DNA of 64,000 bases from Cryptomeria japonica (GCF_030272615.1 NC_081415.1:189040270-189104269); one strand, 5' to 3'; numbered from the stretch's first letter, positions 1 through 12,920 are shown. Notes: generated by a model from the sequence alone, not told the origin. Numbers and translations are program-made.

Positions 1-570
1 AGATAGAAAATTTGTATATGTAGTTATATCTACTAACTAATTAGAAGGAAAAGAGTTAGGCATAGTTTTGTCATATCATAGATATTGTAGACTTGTAGCT
101 CACCAACATGGTGAGACTTCTTGTAGCCTCTTAGAAGTTGGATCAAGCAATAAAGGTTCTAGGTAGCTACAGTGAGGCAAAGGATCTTCTTTTGAAGATG
201 GGAAGTCAAAATAACATTTTGACCTCTCTATAGAATGATTGGAAGACCACTTGGTCTCATCTCAAGTTTGTTCATAAGGGCATTATGCCCCCAGCTATGT
301 AGACTCGATAATTTTTTCTAGTAAGACAATTTTGTTCCTGTACATACATATGTAGATAAGTAGAAGGTTGGTGAAATACAATTTTAGTTTTCAATTTTGT
401 TCATACCCTAAGGGGGAGTTGTATACAGTCATTGACTTTGTGTTTGTGTTATGGAGATGCCCTTTATTCTTGATGTCAAAGGGGGAGAGAATTCATTGTG
501 GAAAGTGGAGTAATATGATAATGTTTTGGAGTTGCCACAAGTTTTGCCATCAACGAAAAAAAGGGGAGAT
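1..570 (+). mobile_element. 3' internal end of a copia-type element (partial)
   Basis: This stretch runs from the window edge into an LTR that begins at 571. Its last bases are a polypurine tract (AAGGGGAGAT, 561-570) that abuts the LTR. Two similar purine tracts lie near 410 and 481. Conifer copia elements commonly show this layout between the end of pol and the 3' LTR. I cannot read any polymerase domain: stops occur in all frames. The only open stretch (368-622) runs across the LTR boundary and is not credible as a gene. Confidence 0.5.
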
Positions 571-1962
571 TGTTACAAATATGAGTTTGTATCGTCATTG
601 GTGTCAAGCTTGTTGTCATTGATGATACCTTTGGTCTAGAAGGTTGACCAATTGTGTTTTGGAGTAATGCATTATCAGAGGATTGGTTATGAGTTCATGT
701 GAATGTGTGGAGATTGATTGTGGTCACTTAGATGGTATATCCAGTTGTCTTATGACTTTTTAAAAACTTTGGAGGTGTAATTTGTGGTTCGCAGTTGAAG
801 TTGGCTAAAGGTGACTATCTCAGTGAACAACCTATCAGATTGGGTATAGTTTTATGGTCCATATTGTGGTGCATTGCTTCATCATTACTTGTTGTATTAT
901 GACGTCGATGGATGCAATTTCTTGATATATCCTAGTTTGTATGTTGTCATTTATCTACAGTTGAATTTGTGATGGTCTGAGCATCAACTTGTAGAGTGAC
1001 AATGTGATAGTTTATAGGAATGCATTACATTCCTCTGCATTTAGTTGTTTTGGTGGTGCAATTCAAATATTTAGCTTTATTGATGTCAGGTGATTCTATT
1101 TGTGCATCTGCAATATTTTTGTTGGTCTGTGTCACATTTTGAGTAAGTTTGGTTGGTGTGCTTAAAATATTCTATCCTTTAGACCCGACCTATGTAGTTT
1201 TGGTCAATGCAATAGCATGCAAAGTTGTAGCGTTGATCTAGGATGGGTAGGAAGGTGTATCGACATGGTGTGAACCTTCACATGTTTCATTCTTCTTTAT
1301 GCATTTCTTTGGAGATTATTTTTGGACTAACGGTGGATATCCTACACGTTACATCTAATTAGACCAACCTAATTGATGTTTCTTTTGTTGTGAAAGGTAT
1401 ATAAAGATGAAATCTATTTGGAGTATGATATTGGTTGTATGAGTGAGATGTGAAGTTGTGTATGGTGTATCTTGTACATGTGAAGGTTCAAAAGTGCAGT
1501 TGAACAATGATGAAGTTAGTTTCAGATGTGTAACAATAGTGAACTATAATCAACATTTCAAAGGATTTGTTTCTCTGTAGTTTAAAAATATTGATTAATT
1601 GTATTCAGATCTATTGTATATTGCCCTGAAGAAGTGATCTTCAGTTTTTGGAAGTCCGTTATATCTTACCCTAAGATTGTGCACCTTAGTCTTGCAAGTC
1701 AAAATCAAGAGCAATGAGCTTCCTTAGCCTTGAGCCTAAAAATTTGTAACCCATTTTCATAAAGTGGGATAGTTCTCACTGTGGTTTTTCCCACATTGTG
1801 TTTTACATGTAAAATCTTGGTGTTCATGTGTGATTGCTCTTTAGTTTTTCAATTCTTTTATTCTGCACATGTGGTAATTGGAATGAATGGTTGAATTGGC
1901 TAAGTTTTAATATATGCTAATTCACCACCGCCCCCCCTCTTAGCATCTAGAAGTGTTCAACA
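571..1962 (+). mobile_element. copia-type LTR (probable 3' LTR)
   Basis: The LTR runs from TGTTACAAAT to GTTCAACA, giving TGTT...AACA inverted ends. It directly follows a polypurine tract. Its 3' part has features usual for plant copia LTRs: GTGGTTTTTCCCACATTG near 1780, then CTTGGTGTTCATGTG, then a C-run (TTCACCACCGCCCCCC) close to the end. The partner LTR and TSD lie outside the window, so boundaries rest on the tract and the terminal dinucleotides only. The next five bases (ACTAT, 1963-1967) would be the right TSD. Confidence 0.6.
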
Positions 1963-3798
1963 ACTATGGTGCTAGGCGCTATAGTCTTAGATATTTGGGT
2001 TTAAATTAAGGTCACTGAGCATAGGATTTTGTTGGGCTTCTAAAAATGGCCACAGACTGAGCATAATCAGATATGAATCGGGGACATCAGGCACAACCAC
2101 CAAAGTGAGCCCAAAATGAGTGTGATATTGTAAAGGGGTTACAATTTCTGACAATGGGATGGGTGAATTAGTGAGAATGGAGAATGGTTTTACACTTGTT
2201 TGCCAAATAGGTTTATTTTGTCCTAATAATCCTCCTAGAATTTTTTTTCATATTTTTAGATTCGTAAAAATATTCTATCATACTAGACTTGGTTAGCCTA
2301 TATATTCCTACAATCAAAGTCAAAGCAAACATTAAATGGTAATGGCTAACACAAGGTTTATGGGGCAAAATGATGCAATCGAGAAAGGCCTACAAGGTTG
2401 AGGAAAAATAACATGGTTGAAGTAGATGAAACTGCGCAATTGGATTAATGCTAGCATAGGTAGAAATTAGTCATATTTTATATGATATTAGTGTATTCAT
2501 CATCAAATTAGTTGGTAAGTTGCATATTGGTAGTTTGTTGGGGTCTAACGAAGTTAGGAACAATAGGGGGATCAAAATAATAGCATAAAATATTAAAAAT
2601 GGTCAACAAGTGGGGTGAAAGGATGAAACTTTAAGGCCTATAATTTCTAGCAAAGATGCTTATTGTAATGATATAGTCCATAGCTGAAGACCCACAAACA
2701 AAAAGAAGCATGTGAAGCCACCAAAGCACAAAAATCGGCTAATATCATTGAGGATTACCAAGCCATGTGTGTTCCCCAAACTATTCAAGTGTTTCCCATG
2801 TGAGGAACTATATGATGAATTATGTTCAAGGAATTCTCTTTGTATGTCCACTTATTGAATCATTATACAATCTAAGTAGATGTCATATTATAGGAATACA
2901 TGCACCTAGTGTGGGCAATGAAATCATCAATATAAAATCTATCATCAAGAAAGGAAAATATTCTTAGTTTAGTCATATATCCCCTACTAGATTCTCAAAT
3001 GTTTGGAATTTCATATAGGGAAGACATGCAATTCCATCAAATCCCTTAGAGCCAATATTGTGTGTAGTTCTATACACTTATATTCAAGAGTGGCCTAAGA
3101 AATTAGGAAATGGTCTTTTGTTAGTCTCATAAGTTTTTATGAATAAGATCAATGTCTAAATTATGTATTAATTTTTTTATAGAACCTATTATGAAGAATA
3201 TTGAACCCCTACAATTCCAAATTACAAATTTTAAAGATAATGGTGTGGTCTCATGGCCTAGTGTCACAATGAAGATGATGAAAATCTAGGTGGTCATAGT
3301 TTGGACCAATCGTGAGGACATCACTGGATAGGTAATATTATATCACATGAGCTCATAATGGGTATTTAATATTAAAAAAATTAGATAAATATATCACTAA
3401 GTATTAGGGATAAAGAGGGTAATTATATTAAGATTAGGTATTGAGAATGAGAGAATGTAAAGAGTTGTATATGCTTCTTTAATTTTATGTATCATTAAGT
3501 TGGAGAAAGAAATTGGTTATGCTATTTAGTAAGGGTTGCATACAAATGTATTTAGTCTTAAGTAAGTGAAACAATAAAGGTGTTTGTACATAATTTACAA
3601 GATACAAGGCTATTTTTAAAGTAGGGATTTGACATGTGTACACATTTAAAGACAATACATAAATTAAATAGGAAGTGACCCTCCTTAGTGGCATCCACTA
3701 AGAGGGTCTCATATATCAAATTAGTGTCTCACTTTACAATGGTTAAAAAAAACATCTCTCTTTTTTACCACTTTTAAATATCTTTTATTAGAAGCTAA
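1963..3798. other. intergenic, no recognisable gene
   Basis: This AT-rich region lies between the copia LTR and LINE-1. Open stretches near 2660-2970 and 3485-3694 are short, lack motifs and look random. I see no RNA gene or clear repeat. Confidence 0.5.
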
Positions 3799-3831
3799 TA
3801 GATACGTTATTTATATATTTAAAGAAAAAAA

Positions 3832-6273
3832 ATGAGAGAGATGAGAGAGTGCCTAAGAAATAGGTTGCACGATAATGGAGGTCTTACAGGTGGTGAGGGG
3901 AGCAAGGAGGCTCCAGATTTCCTAACACAGCAAGCGGAGACCGAGGATGACTTGGTCGAGATTGACCTTTCCAATGAAATCAAAGAAGACATCGACCTAT
4001 AGGATAGGTTGGTAGTGATTTTTTGTTTTGTTGGGCCGAAAATGGAGAGGAATTGCATTAAAACTTGGATTGATAACCAATGGAAATCCAAAGTGGTGGT
4101 TAAATTCATCCCAAAAGGTTTTTTTATTGTTATTTTTGCAGAGGAAGATGAGAAGGAGAGGATTTTGCATCATGGGAATTGGTTTTTAGATGGTCACCCC
4201 TTATACCTTCAACCATGGTTTCCCAATTTCGACCTAGTCCCATTGGTTGTTTATGATAGACCCATTTGGATCTGTCTGTATTGGGGAGAGAGCAACCTAG
4301 AGAAGATAGGTAGAACTTTGGGGACCCTTTTAGAAATTGACGAAAATATAGTTGAGAATGATTCATATTTGTATGCTAGGCTGATAACAGAAGCAGTGAA
4401 GGAGATTCGTTCCCATATCTATATAAAATCAATGAATAGGATATGGTCGCGACTATTAGAAGTGGAAGAAGTTAGGCTTTAGTATGGTCGATGTGGTAGT
4501 AGAAAACATTTGCAGGTGGATTGTAGAGTGTTTGTCAAGCCCACTAGGAGATGGATTTTGCAGCCCAACAAATAGATAATGGTTGAAAAAACGGTTTCCC
4601 CTCAGAGGTAGGTCTTGAATGCCCCCACTGGGAAATCAAGTTGTGCAAGTTCTTCAGAAGCTAAGGGACAGAGCGAGATCAAAGCTATCCTCGATGGAGA
4701 GGAAATTATTCCCAAAGATGATCCTATCAAATAAATGGGGTGTTGGACATTGTTGCTGCTAGGATATGTTGTTGTCATTGATGTCAACATATTCTTGTGA
4801 ATTGCTCTGGCGATTGTAGATTGGGAAGATTTTATGATCCGGTTTTGCAGTTTTGTTTTGTTGTGTTGGTGCTTTGCAGAGTTTTGTATTTCCTCTAGTA
4901 TATTCTGGTGTGATCAAATCTTGAGCTGAGATTTTGGGAGATTATTTGGGATGATCTTGTGTATCTTCATTTCAGATGGTTTGTGATTTGGTGCTCCGCA
5001 ACTTATCTTTCCTTGTGACAGTTGCTGATTGGTTGTGTTCTTGAGCTTTCAGATGTTGATCAATGAAGATTTGATAAGTGGTGTTGGTGTAGTTGTTATT
5101 GATTATTCTAACGTGCTTGATGGTGTTTCCTAATTGTGTCCTATTTTTTTATGATCTGCATTGATTGTTGTGCGAGTTATTGGTTGTTTTCATGATCCGG
5201 TGATAATTTTTGTGTTATGCGGTATTTCTAGTGGTGTAGTGTGTTGTGGTTGATCTTGGCATGATTTTCAGCGGATTTGAGCATTTGGGAATTTCAATTA
5301 GGTCCATGATATGTCATGTAAATCATTATATTGGTCCGGTGGTTGATTTTTGTATTGTGTAATGTAATTTTGTAATTGTGAGTTGAGGGTTTAGATGACC
5401 TTGTTGTCAAGGCTGATGATTTGTATATATAGGTTTCATATTCATGTAATTTATACATAGAGAGTGTGTCTGCATTATCAGAGAGAGGTTTATGTGTGAA
5501 CAAGGATTCATCCTTTGGCAATTGTGATTGAGTAGAGATTGGTGTTGCAGAGAAGACATTTGTACTTAACCAGAATTGTAATCAGGCATTTGGAGATGCT
5601 ATTCTTTCAGTTCATTTCTTCCAGATTGTAGTCTAAATCTTGTTGTAAGTCAGTGAGACTTCCCTGAGAGTTGTAGCCTTCCGAGTCATTATATTTTAAG
5701 CAGTGAGCTCTAGGCAGTCTTCCTAAATGCATGTGCATTTCCCATTGTAATATTTTCACATACTACTGCAGAGTATCATCTTACTGTGGGTAAGTTCCCA
5801 CCGTGGTTTTTCCCTTAATCAGGTTTTCCATGTCAAAAATCTTGGTATTGTGTGTTGTGATTTCAATTTGCTTATCTCTGTTATTACTGCAGTTTATCAA
5901 ATTTGTATTTGTGGTCAAAATTGTAGATCTGGTGAAAATCGATTTACCCCCCCTCTTAGTTTTCTCCATTGTTATTGCCAACATGGGGTCCCCTAGCAAA
6001 GCCTTGGTTGTAAGTTAGGGTCTTTCAAATACTGAGATAGATTATGAATTGGAGATAGAGGAGGATTATGATAAAGAAGATGAATTGGATGTTGTTGACC
6101 CCAGATGTATTAGACAATCGGCCAATGTTCTTCTGGGTAGATCTAAGGGTTGCAGAGGTAGAAGAAGCAACAAACAAAAGAGAGAGGATAGAGTGAAGGA
6201 GAAGGGAATCATCAGTGTTATCAATTTTATGAAGAGATCCAAGGGAAGTAATCCCTCTCTTGGAGCACCATGA
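3832..6273 (+). pseudogene. LINE-1 ORF1 (gag-like, DUF4283/zinc-knuckle type), interrupted
   Basis: ORF1 proteins of plant L1s bind the element RNA. The frame opens with ATG at 3832 and continues through a DUF4283-like region (about 4009-4440; HHGNWFLDGHPLYLQPW is typical). A degenerate knuckle follows near 4483-4525, with the pattern of CX2CX4HX4C but Tyr in place of the first Cys. It ends in a basic tail just before 6273. A solo LTR occupies 4741-5983; across it the reading frame is unchanged once one TSD copy is dropped. In-frame stops are at 4000, 4480, 4573, 4609 (TAG), 4732 (TAA) and 6016 (TAG). I found no frameshift. The terminal TGA (6271-6273) overlaps the ORF2 ATG (6270-6272), suggesting coupled translation in the ancestor. 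Confidence 0.8.
4741..5983 (+). mobile_element. solo copia-type LTR inside LINE-1 ORF1
   Basis: This 1243-bp sequence starts TGTTGGACATTG and ends TTATTGCCAACA (inverted ends TGTTGG/CCAACA). It is flanked by the perfect 5-bp TSD TGGGG (4736-4740 and 5984-5988). Near the 3' end it has the copia LTR signature (CACCGTGGTTTTTCCCTTAA at about 5799-5818, then CTTGGTATTGTGTG and a C-run). No primer site or internal domain follows, so this is what LTR-LTR recombination leaves behind. It is younger than LINE-1. Confidence 0.92.
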
Positions 6274-9200
6274 AGATTCTTACTTGGAATTTCAGGGGAC
6301 TAACTAATGGGATGGGGTTTGGGATAGACTAGCTTAGTCTATGCTCCTAGATCCTTTCCTTGGATCACCAGGTGTTCTAACCACACCCTAGGGTCTCTAG
6401 GACTTCCCCTGCTTGTGGAATCCCCGGACCTTGCCCAATCCACCCACCAACAACTTGAATTGCTACTCCTAAGGTCTCACCTACTCATGAAACTCAAAGA
6501 ACCCTTACTTCGGCTAATAAGGGTTTGGCTTATACCACACCTTCTGAGGTCCTAGCAAGGATAGACATGTCTAGGATATGATTATCCATGCATTCATGTG
6601 CCCCCAATAGGTCTTCAACTTCCAACCCCTTACCGATTTCACTATTTTGTCTTTTTCCTACAAAATAGGGCTACAAGGAATGTGCCCAATTAGGCCTCCT
6701 ATCCGGACTTTTAGGGCTCCCTCTTGCAAACGATGCATATGCTTGTGAAACTTCCCAAAAGACCTGCTATTCATTTGGCAAGGGCTCAAGGATTTTTCTA
6801 GTCTCGGGCCTCCAAGTGTCCGTACACTGCCCTAGGTGGATTTTAAGGTTTTTAAGGGTTTTAAAGAGGGTTTTTAGGCCTGCCAAGGTCACAGAGTAGG
6901 TTTGATGTTCTTACCACCTTGTCTGGATTGGTGGAAGCTCCTCCTTCACACCAATGGTACTCCACTCACCCCTCTACAACTCCTCCAAAGAGTGCCTCCT
7001 CCTCTATCCTTCCTTTCTCTCCAAGACCTCTGCAACTTAACCCTTCCTAGCCGAGCACTGTCTAGTCTCGCCTAGGGGTGGGTCTTTAGATGGCCTCCCT
7101 GCATCTTCAAGGGCCCTACTTGCTCTAAAGTATTGTACAGGGTCTGTACTCCTATTCCCCATGGTTTCATGGTGATTCCACAATGGGGAATGGAGTTATG
7201 AACCCATTGACTCAAACCAGTCCAAAACTGGACAGTGAGAAGCAAGTTTACAAACTATTTACAAACACACCCAATCTGCAAAACAAAACCTAATCTAAAT
7301 GCCGACAATGAAATTAAATACACCATACAAGACACTCAACACAGTTTTACTTGATAATCAATCCATTAATGATCTTGTCTTACTCCATTTGTGCTGACTA
7401 GCAACAAAATTGCAATCACAGTCAAGTCACTTTTCTTGGGTCGTACAACAACTGACATCCAACCCTTATCTTAGGGTTTGCAACTACTTATACTATCCTT
7501 CCCTCAATCTGTGTGCCCATATTAGGGTTGTCCATGCTAAACTAAAGATCTTGACCACTAGGTGGAAAAATTGCTTGACAACTTTGAAAAGTTGTCATGC
7601 AACTTTTGAGCAACTTTCTCAATGTTGCTTTTCTTGACTCCTAGGCCCACATTGGGCTAACCTATGGACACCACCATGCTAAGAAGGACCCTAAAACACC
7701 TTGAAGGCACACATACCCTTTACTTTCAAGAAAAACTCAACTTTGACTCATGACCCTAGGACCTCAACTAGGACCCTAACTAGGACCAATGAGCACATGG
7801 CCCTTATTTTATATACAATGGCTTCATTAAGAAGCAAGAACACAATCAAAAGAAAATGGTGGGAGCCCTTTGAAGGGTGCTCCTACACCACTAACGACCC
7901 TTGACAAGAGACGCTTGGTTAAACGTACATTAGATAAGACCTCTAATGACGTTATTTTGCTTCAAGAAACCAAGCTGAATTTGGTTAAAGCTCTAAGTTT
8001 TTTGCAATTATGTTCGAGATGGGAAGGTTGTTTTCAAGTGCTAGAGGATCAACGGGTGGCTTGGGGATACTTTGGAATCCTCAAGTGGTTAAAATTATTC
8101 CTTCAGAGATGTCTAATTACTGGATGGTTTGCAGGGTGGAATTATTGATGGGTGATTTGGAGTTTCCATTAATCAATGTATATGGCCCGATAAAGACAGA
8201 GGAAAAGGCGAAGGTTTCGCAAGATCTTTCATTGCATATTCAAATTTTGGGGAACGATAGGGTGGTTATAGCAGAAGATTTCAATGCCATATTAGATTTA
8301 GATGAGAAAAATGGAGGCCTAAGGAAATCCAACAGGATTATGGAGGACTTTAGAGATTTTGTGAATTTCAATGAAGTGTCTGATGTGGTGTCAAATAATG
8401 GATTATACACCTGGACTAATAGAAGATTGAACTTCTCTAGGATTTCTAAGAGGCTAGACAGGTTCTTTGTAGGACCTAAATGGATGAAGGGTCAATTTAT
8501 GTTGTCATCAAGAATTCTGCCATATTCAGGCTCTGATCATTTCCCTGTCTAATTGGAATTGGATGTTGGGAAGCCTAGGCAGCAAGGGAGCTTCAAGTTT
8601 TAGAGTATGTGGTGGAGGGATAGGCATTTTTTGGACCATTTAAAAAACTGGTGGGAAGAAATTGATATTTTTGTTGGTACTCCCAGTTTTCGTTTTGTGA
8701 AGAGACTACATTTTTTAGAAGACAAAATTCAGCAGTGGAATGTGGCATCATTTAAAAACATTTTTGTAGAAAAATTAAGACTAGAGGGGGAATTAACAGC
8801 TCTCAACGAGACATTGATGAATGCAGGGATGTCTAATCAGGGATTTGAGAAAGAAAAAGAGCTAAGAGAGAGTCTAGCGGAGGTCCTTAGAAGAGAGGAG
8901 ATCTATTGGAGAGACAAATATAGGGAGTTGTGGATTATGCTAGGGGAATCTAACACCAATTTCTTTCACTCCTCAATTAAAGAAAAACACTCTCTTAACA
9001 AAATAGCAGCAATTAGAGATGATGGAGGCTCATGGTGCTCATCTATGGAGGAGATTGAAAAGGCAGCAGTGCAACACTTCGAAAAGGTGCTTGGCTCTGG
9101 CAATAGCATCAATGCTAGAAGAAGTGACTTTTTGTTGGATGTGATTAACAAGGAAGTTTCCAATGAGGATAATGAAGCTTTGATGGTGCCCTTCTCTCTG

Positions 9201-12110
9201 CAAGAGGTCAAGGAAGCTACCTTCTCATTGCATCTTAATAAGGCACCAGGCCCAGATGGATTCATGGTGGAGGTTTCCTAGAAATGTTGGGAGTTCATGG
9301 GGGCAGACATATGGAGGGTTGTGGAAGACTTCAAGAAAAAGAGGAGATTTGTTAGAGAGATCAACAATACCATTATTGTTCTCATTCCCAAAAAGAAGAA
9401 CTGTGAGACTATGGAAGACTACCGTCCTATTTCTCTCTGTAATTATATCTATAAAATCATTTCGAAGGCTATGGCTATCAAACTGAAGAAAATTTTGCAT
9501 AAATACATTTCGGAGGAGCAACATGGTTTCACCCCAAGTAGAGAAATATTTGATAGCATTATTTTGGCAGTGGAGACCATCCATTCCATGAACAAGGACA
9601 AATTGAGAGGTATGGTGGTCAAGTTAGATGTTAGTAAGGCTTATGACTGTGTGATTTGGAAATTTCTTTTGAGTGTTTTAGAAAGATTTGGTTTCCATAG
9701 GAAATGGTTGGAGTGTGTTAGGCATTGTATTTCATCCACTAACTTCTCAGTGCTAGTAAATGGTGTTGTCTGTAGTTTTTTTAATGCTACCAACGGATTG
9801 AGACAAGGAGACCCCTTATCCCTATCACTTTTGGTTCTCATGGCAGAAGTCTTGGGGAGGAATATTAGGAGGAAATGCAGGATAGGGCAATGGAAAGGCA
9901 TTCGAGTTCATAGAAATATGGACCCCATTACTCATTCGCAATTTGCAGATGACACTATCATATTTGGAGAAGCTTCGGAGCAAAAAGTAAAGGAGATCAA
10001 AAACACTCTGGAGGAATACACGGAGGTCTTGGGACAATGTATGAATAAGAACAAATCATAGGTGTTTTTCGTCAACACGAATAAAAGGCTACAGATAAAG
10101 ATTGTGAAGATTTTGGAATTTTAGATTGAGGTCTTCCCAATGAAGTATCTAGGGGTTCTACTCTCCCTGGGAAGTCGTCACAAACTTATGTGGGAGGAAA
10201 TCGTAAACAAATGTCAAGCCAAATCTTCATTGTGGAAGAACAAATAGCTTTCCCAGGCAAGTAGAATCCAAATGATTAAATCCATCTTATCAGCAGTTCC
10301 TATTTATAGCATGTCTTGTTTTTTTACTTTTGGTCAAACTATAGGATCTTTGGATGGTCAGCTTAAAAAATTTCTATGGGAAGGAGCGAAGGATGCCAGG
10401 AGAATCCTATTAATTAATTGGGACATGACCTGCTTGTTGAAAGATGAAGGTGGAGCAGGCCTTAGGAAAATGGATTTGTAGGATTTGGCCTTAGGTGCCA
10501 AATTGGCATGGAAATTGTACAAATGCCCTCACAAAGCATGGTGCAAAATTATGAGAAGCAAATATTTGGACTTGGAAGAGCTAGAAAGAATCTTCACCCT
10601 TGCTAATTTTGAATCTGGTTCGGCAGTCTGAAACTTTATTTGGGAGAGAAGAAGGCTAATTATGGAGCACTTGACATGGAAAATTGGTGATGGTAGGAAA
10701 GCTCAGTTTTGGAGAGATTCTTGGAACGAGGAGATAGCATTAATGGATTGCTTTGAGGATCAGGATTGGATACTTCCGGTTAAGGAAAGCATAGGAGAAT
10801 TAGTGGTGGATTATTTTGCAACCCCTGTGCAGAGGACCGAGAGAGTCAAGTGGAAAGTTGTGGTCCCATGGAATGAGGAGAATAGCAAACGTCTAGTCGA
10901 TCCCTTGAGTAACAGAATAATTATTTTCTCAGATGAAGCGGATTCGTTGTTGTGGTGTGCAGCCAAATTTGGGAATTATAAAGTAAACCTGGTCTATGCG
11001 ATCCAAAGAAGGCTTAGGAATCCACATTGGCCTGCCCAGTTATGCTAGAATAAGAGAATATTATCGAAGGTAGGAGCTTTTCTATGGATAGCACTTCATG
11101 GCAGAATATTAACTGGAAGCAGACTGAAAGCGATTGGAGTTGCAGGACCGAATATGTGCATAATGTGCAAGAGGGATGAGGAGACTATTGACCATCTTCT
11201 TTTTTGGTGTCTGATTGCAATAGAGTGTTGGGATTGGTTATTAAATATGTTGAATTGGCACACGGTGAGAAACAAGAGTCCGTCAGAGTTCTTGTTGACA
11301 TGGCCAACATTTGGCAAGCAATCGAAATGGGGGGATCTCTGGGTGGTGGGGCCCTCTATGGTTGCATGGCATCTGTGGAAAGAGAGGAACAAGAGAGTGT
11401 TCAAGGAGGAAACTTTGCTTGTAGAGCTCATAATTGACCAGTTGAAAAAGGCTACAGAGGAAATTGTCATCAAAAAGCTTCAAAGCAAGCGTATTTGTGT
11501 CTATTCAAGTTGGGATAGAGCGATGGAGACTAGATGGAATCTGAAGGAGCAGTTCCCATGCAAAATAATCAATAAAAAAGTTGGCTGGCAGGATGCTCGA
11601 TGGAGAACCCCTTCCTCGAGATGGGTTAAATTGAACTTTGACGGGGCCAGCAAAGGTAACCCCGGACAAGCAAGATATGGGGCCATTCTGAGGAACGAGT
11701 TAGGCAATCTGATGTATGCAAAATTGGGATCTATGGGAAATGCTACTAACAATAAGGCAAAATTATGTACTCTCGAATCAAGGTTGACATTGTGTGTGGA
11801 GAGGGGCATGTCCAAGATCATTATTGAGGGAGACTCACAGGTGATTATTAATGGAGTAATGCACTCTAGTTTTGGTAGTTGGAAACTCAGGTCTTGGTTA
11901 CCGATGATAAAAAGGCTACTAAATATAATCCCAGAATTTCAATTAACTCATGCGTACCGAGAAGGTAACAAAGCTGCAAACTGGTTGGCTAATCATGGGA
12001 TTAGGATCGATACAGAGATTGTAATAGTTGATGAGACATTGCTCCTTAGTGAATTCATAAATATTCTCAAACATGACAGGTTAGGACTCACCCATGAAGG
12101 GATTGGATAG
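6270..12110 (+). pseudogene. LINE-1 ORF2: endonuclease, reverse transcriptase, RNase H (decayed)
   Basis: ORF2 of L1 elements nicks the target and copies the RNA onto it. ATG 6270 opens with MKILTWNFRGL, interrupted at 6305-7890 and resuming in frame with TTLDKRRLVKR. Endonuclease motifs are LLQETKL (about 7950), AEDFNAI in place of the usual GGDFN (about 8275) and SDHFPV (8535). Reverse transcriptase has APGPDGF (9245), YRPISLCN (9420), LDVSKAYDCV (9625), LRQGDPLS (9800) and the catalytic FADDT (about 9945). A zf-RVT region with CIMCKRDEETIDHLLFWC lies at about 11157-11210. RNase H follows (FDGASKGNPG at 11638, Glu in NNKAKLCTLES, Asp in IEGDSQVI). One frameshift lies near 8031-8040. From there to 12110 the frame is continuous, broken only by stops at 8550, 8601, 9279, 10059, 10122, 10245, 10479, 10629, 11046 and 12108. 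Confidence 0.88.
6305..7890 (-). mobile_element. solo gypsy-type LTR, antisense, inside LINE-1 ORF2
   Basis: Removing this 1586-bp segment plus one copy of CTAAC (6300-6304 and 7891-7895) restores the ORF2 reading frame exactly, so it is an insertion. On the minus strand it begins TGGTGTAGGAGCACC, almost the same first 15 bases as the chromovirus LTRs at 25697 and 32440. It also has comparable GTTGTC-rich stretches. It ends CCCCATCCCA followed by TTA, so the exact right end (minus strand) is uncertain by about three bases: 6308 gives a canonical TG...CA element but only a 4-bp adjacent TSD (CTAA). There is no coding sequence and no primer site. It is a solo LTR of a related but different gypsy family. 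Confidence 0.75.
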
Positions 12111-12920
12111 AAGGCATCATATATTGAGCTTAGGTGGATAAGGTAGTACTGGTTGGTGGTTTACGTGGAGTCTTCAACCTCTAGAATACTATGTTTTGAT
12201 AGTGGTTGTAGGATAAGGGTAGATCTGCAAAAGATTTTGCAGATCGAGGCAGCATCTAGATCAGAGAGAAAGCCAAATTTGACAAAGTGGTTGGTTCGGA
12301 GTTGCTACAGAAAGCTCTAGAACAAAAGAGGCTCTATAAATTAGGAGGCAGCATGCTCAAAACAACATGCAGTGGTTTAGGATTGAACGGAGATGGTTGA
12401 AGCTTTTGGAATAAAGTGTCTATGTCAGGATAATGAAGAGTTGGAGGAACCTCCGGAGGAGCAAGTGGCTCGATTGTTCGACAAGGCTAATGATAAAGAA
12501 AAGGAGACGGTGATTCGGGTTTTGGGGACCGAATTTTGGTGCGATGGTCATGTCCATGATGGTGTGGTGATGGAAAGTTTGTTTGAACCAATATTGCAAG
12601 TTTTGGGTCACACCATCTCTGCTAATGGAATCATTAGAAGGATGGTGAGGGAAGAGCTCTCCCAGTCAATGTTGAGTGCGATGGACACTATTAAGGTTGT
12701 TCCTGAATCATGATGTATGCTAGGGTATTTCTATATGAATGCTAAGGGAAAAAAGAAGAAAATGAAGAAGGCTTGGAGCTTGTTTAAGGCAGGGATGGTC
12801 AAGGAATATAGTATGGACAAATTTGAAGAATTCATGAAAGAGAATGATAGTGTCATGCCTGAGGAGGTAGTAGAGAGAGTGGTAGAAATGGGGAAAGGGA
12901 TTACTTACCTGTATAATTGA
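12111..12920 (+). pseudogene. possible C-terminal extension of LINE-1 ORF2 (or separate small ORF)
   Basis: The frame of ORF2 continues past the TAG at 12108 for another 270 codons to TGA 12918. It meets only TAG or TGA codons on the way (12144, 12318, 12342, 12378, 12384, 12711) and no TAA. The longest clean piece starts at ATG 12393 and encodes an acidic segment (ELEEPPEEQVARLFDKAND), then after 12711 a lysine-rich segment (NAKGKKKKMKKAWSLFKAG). I do not recognise a domain. LINE-2 in this window has no counterpart after its zinc-binding region. It could be a C-terminal domain, a separate 3' ORF or chance. The shared frame and stop spectrum favour former coding sequence. Confidence 0.45.
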
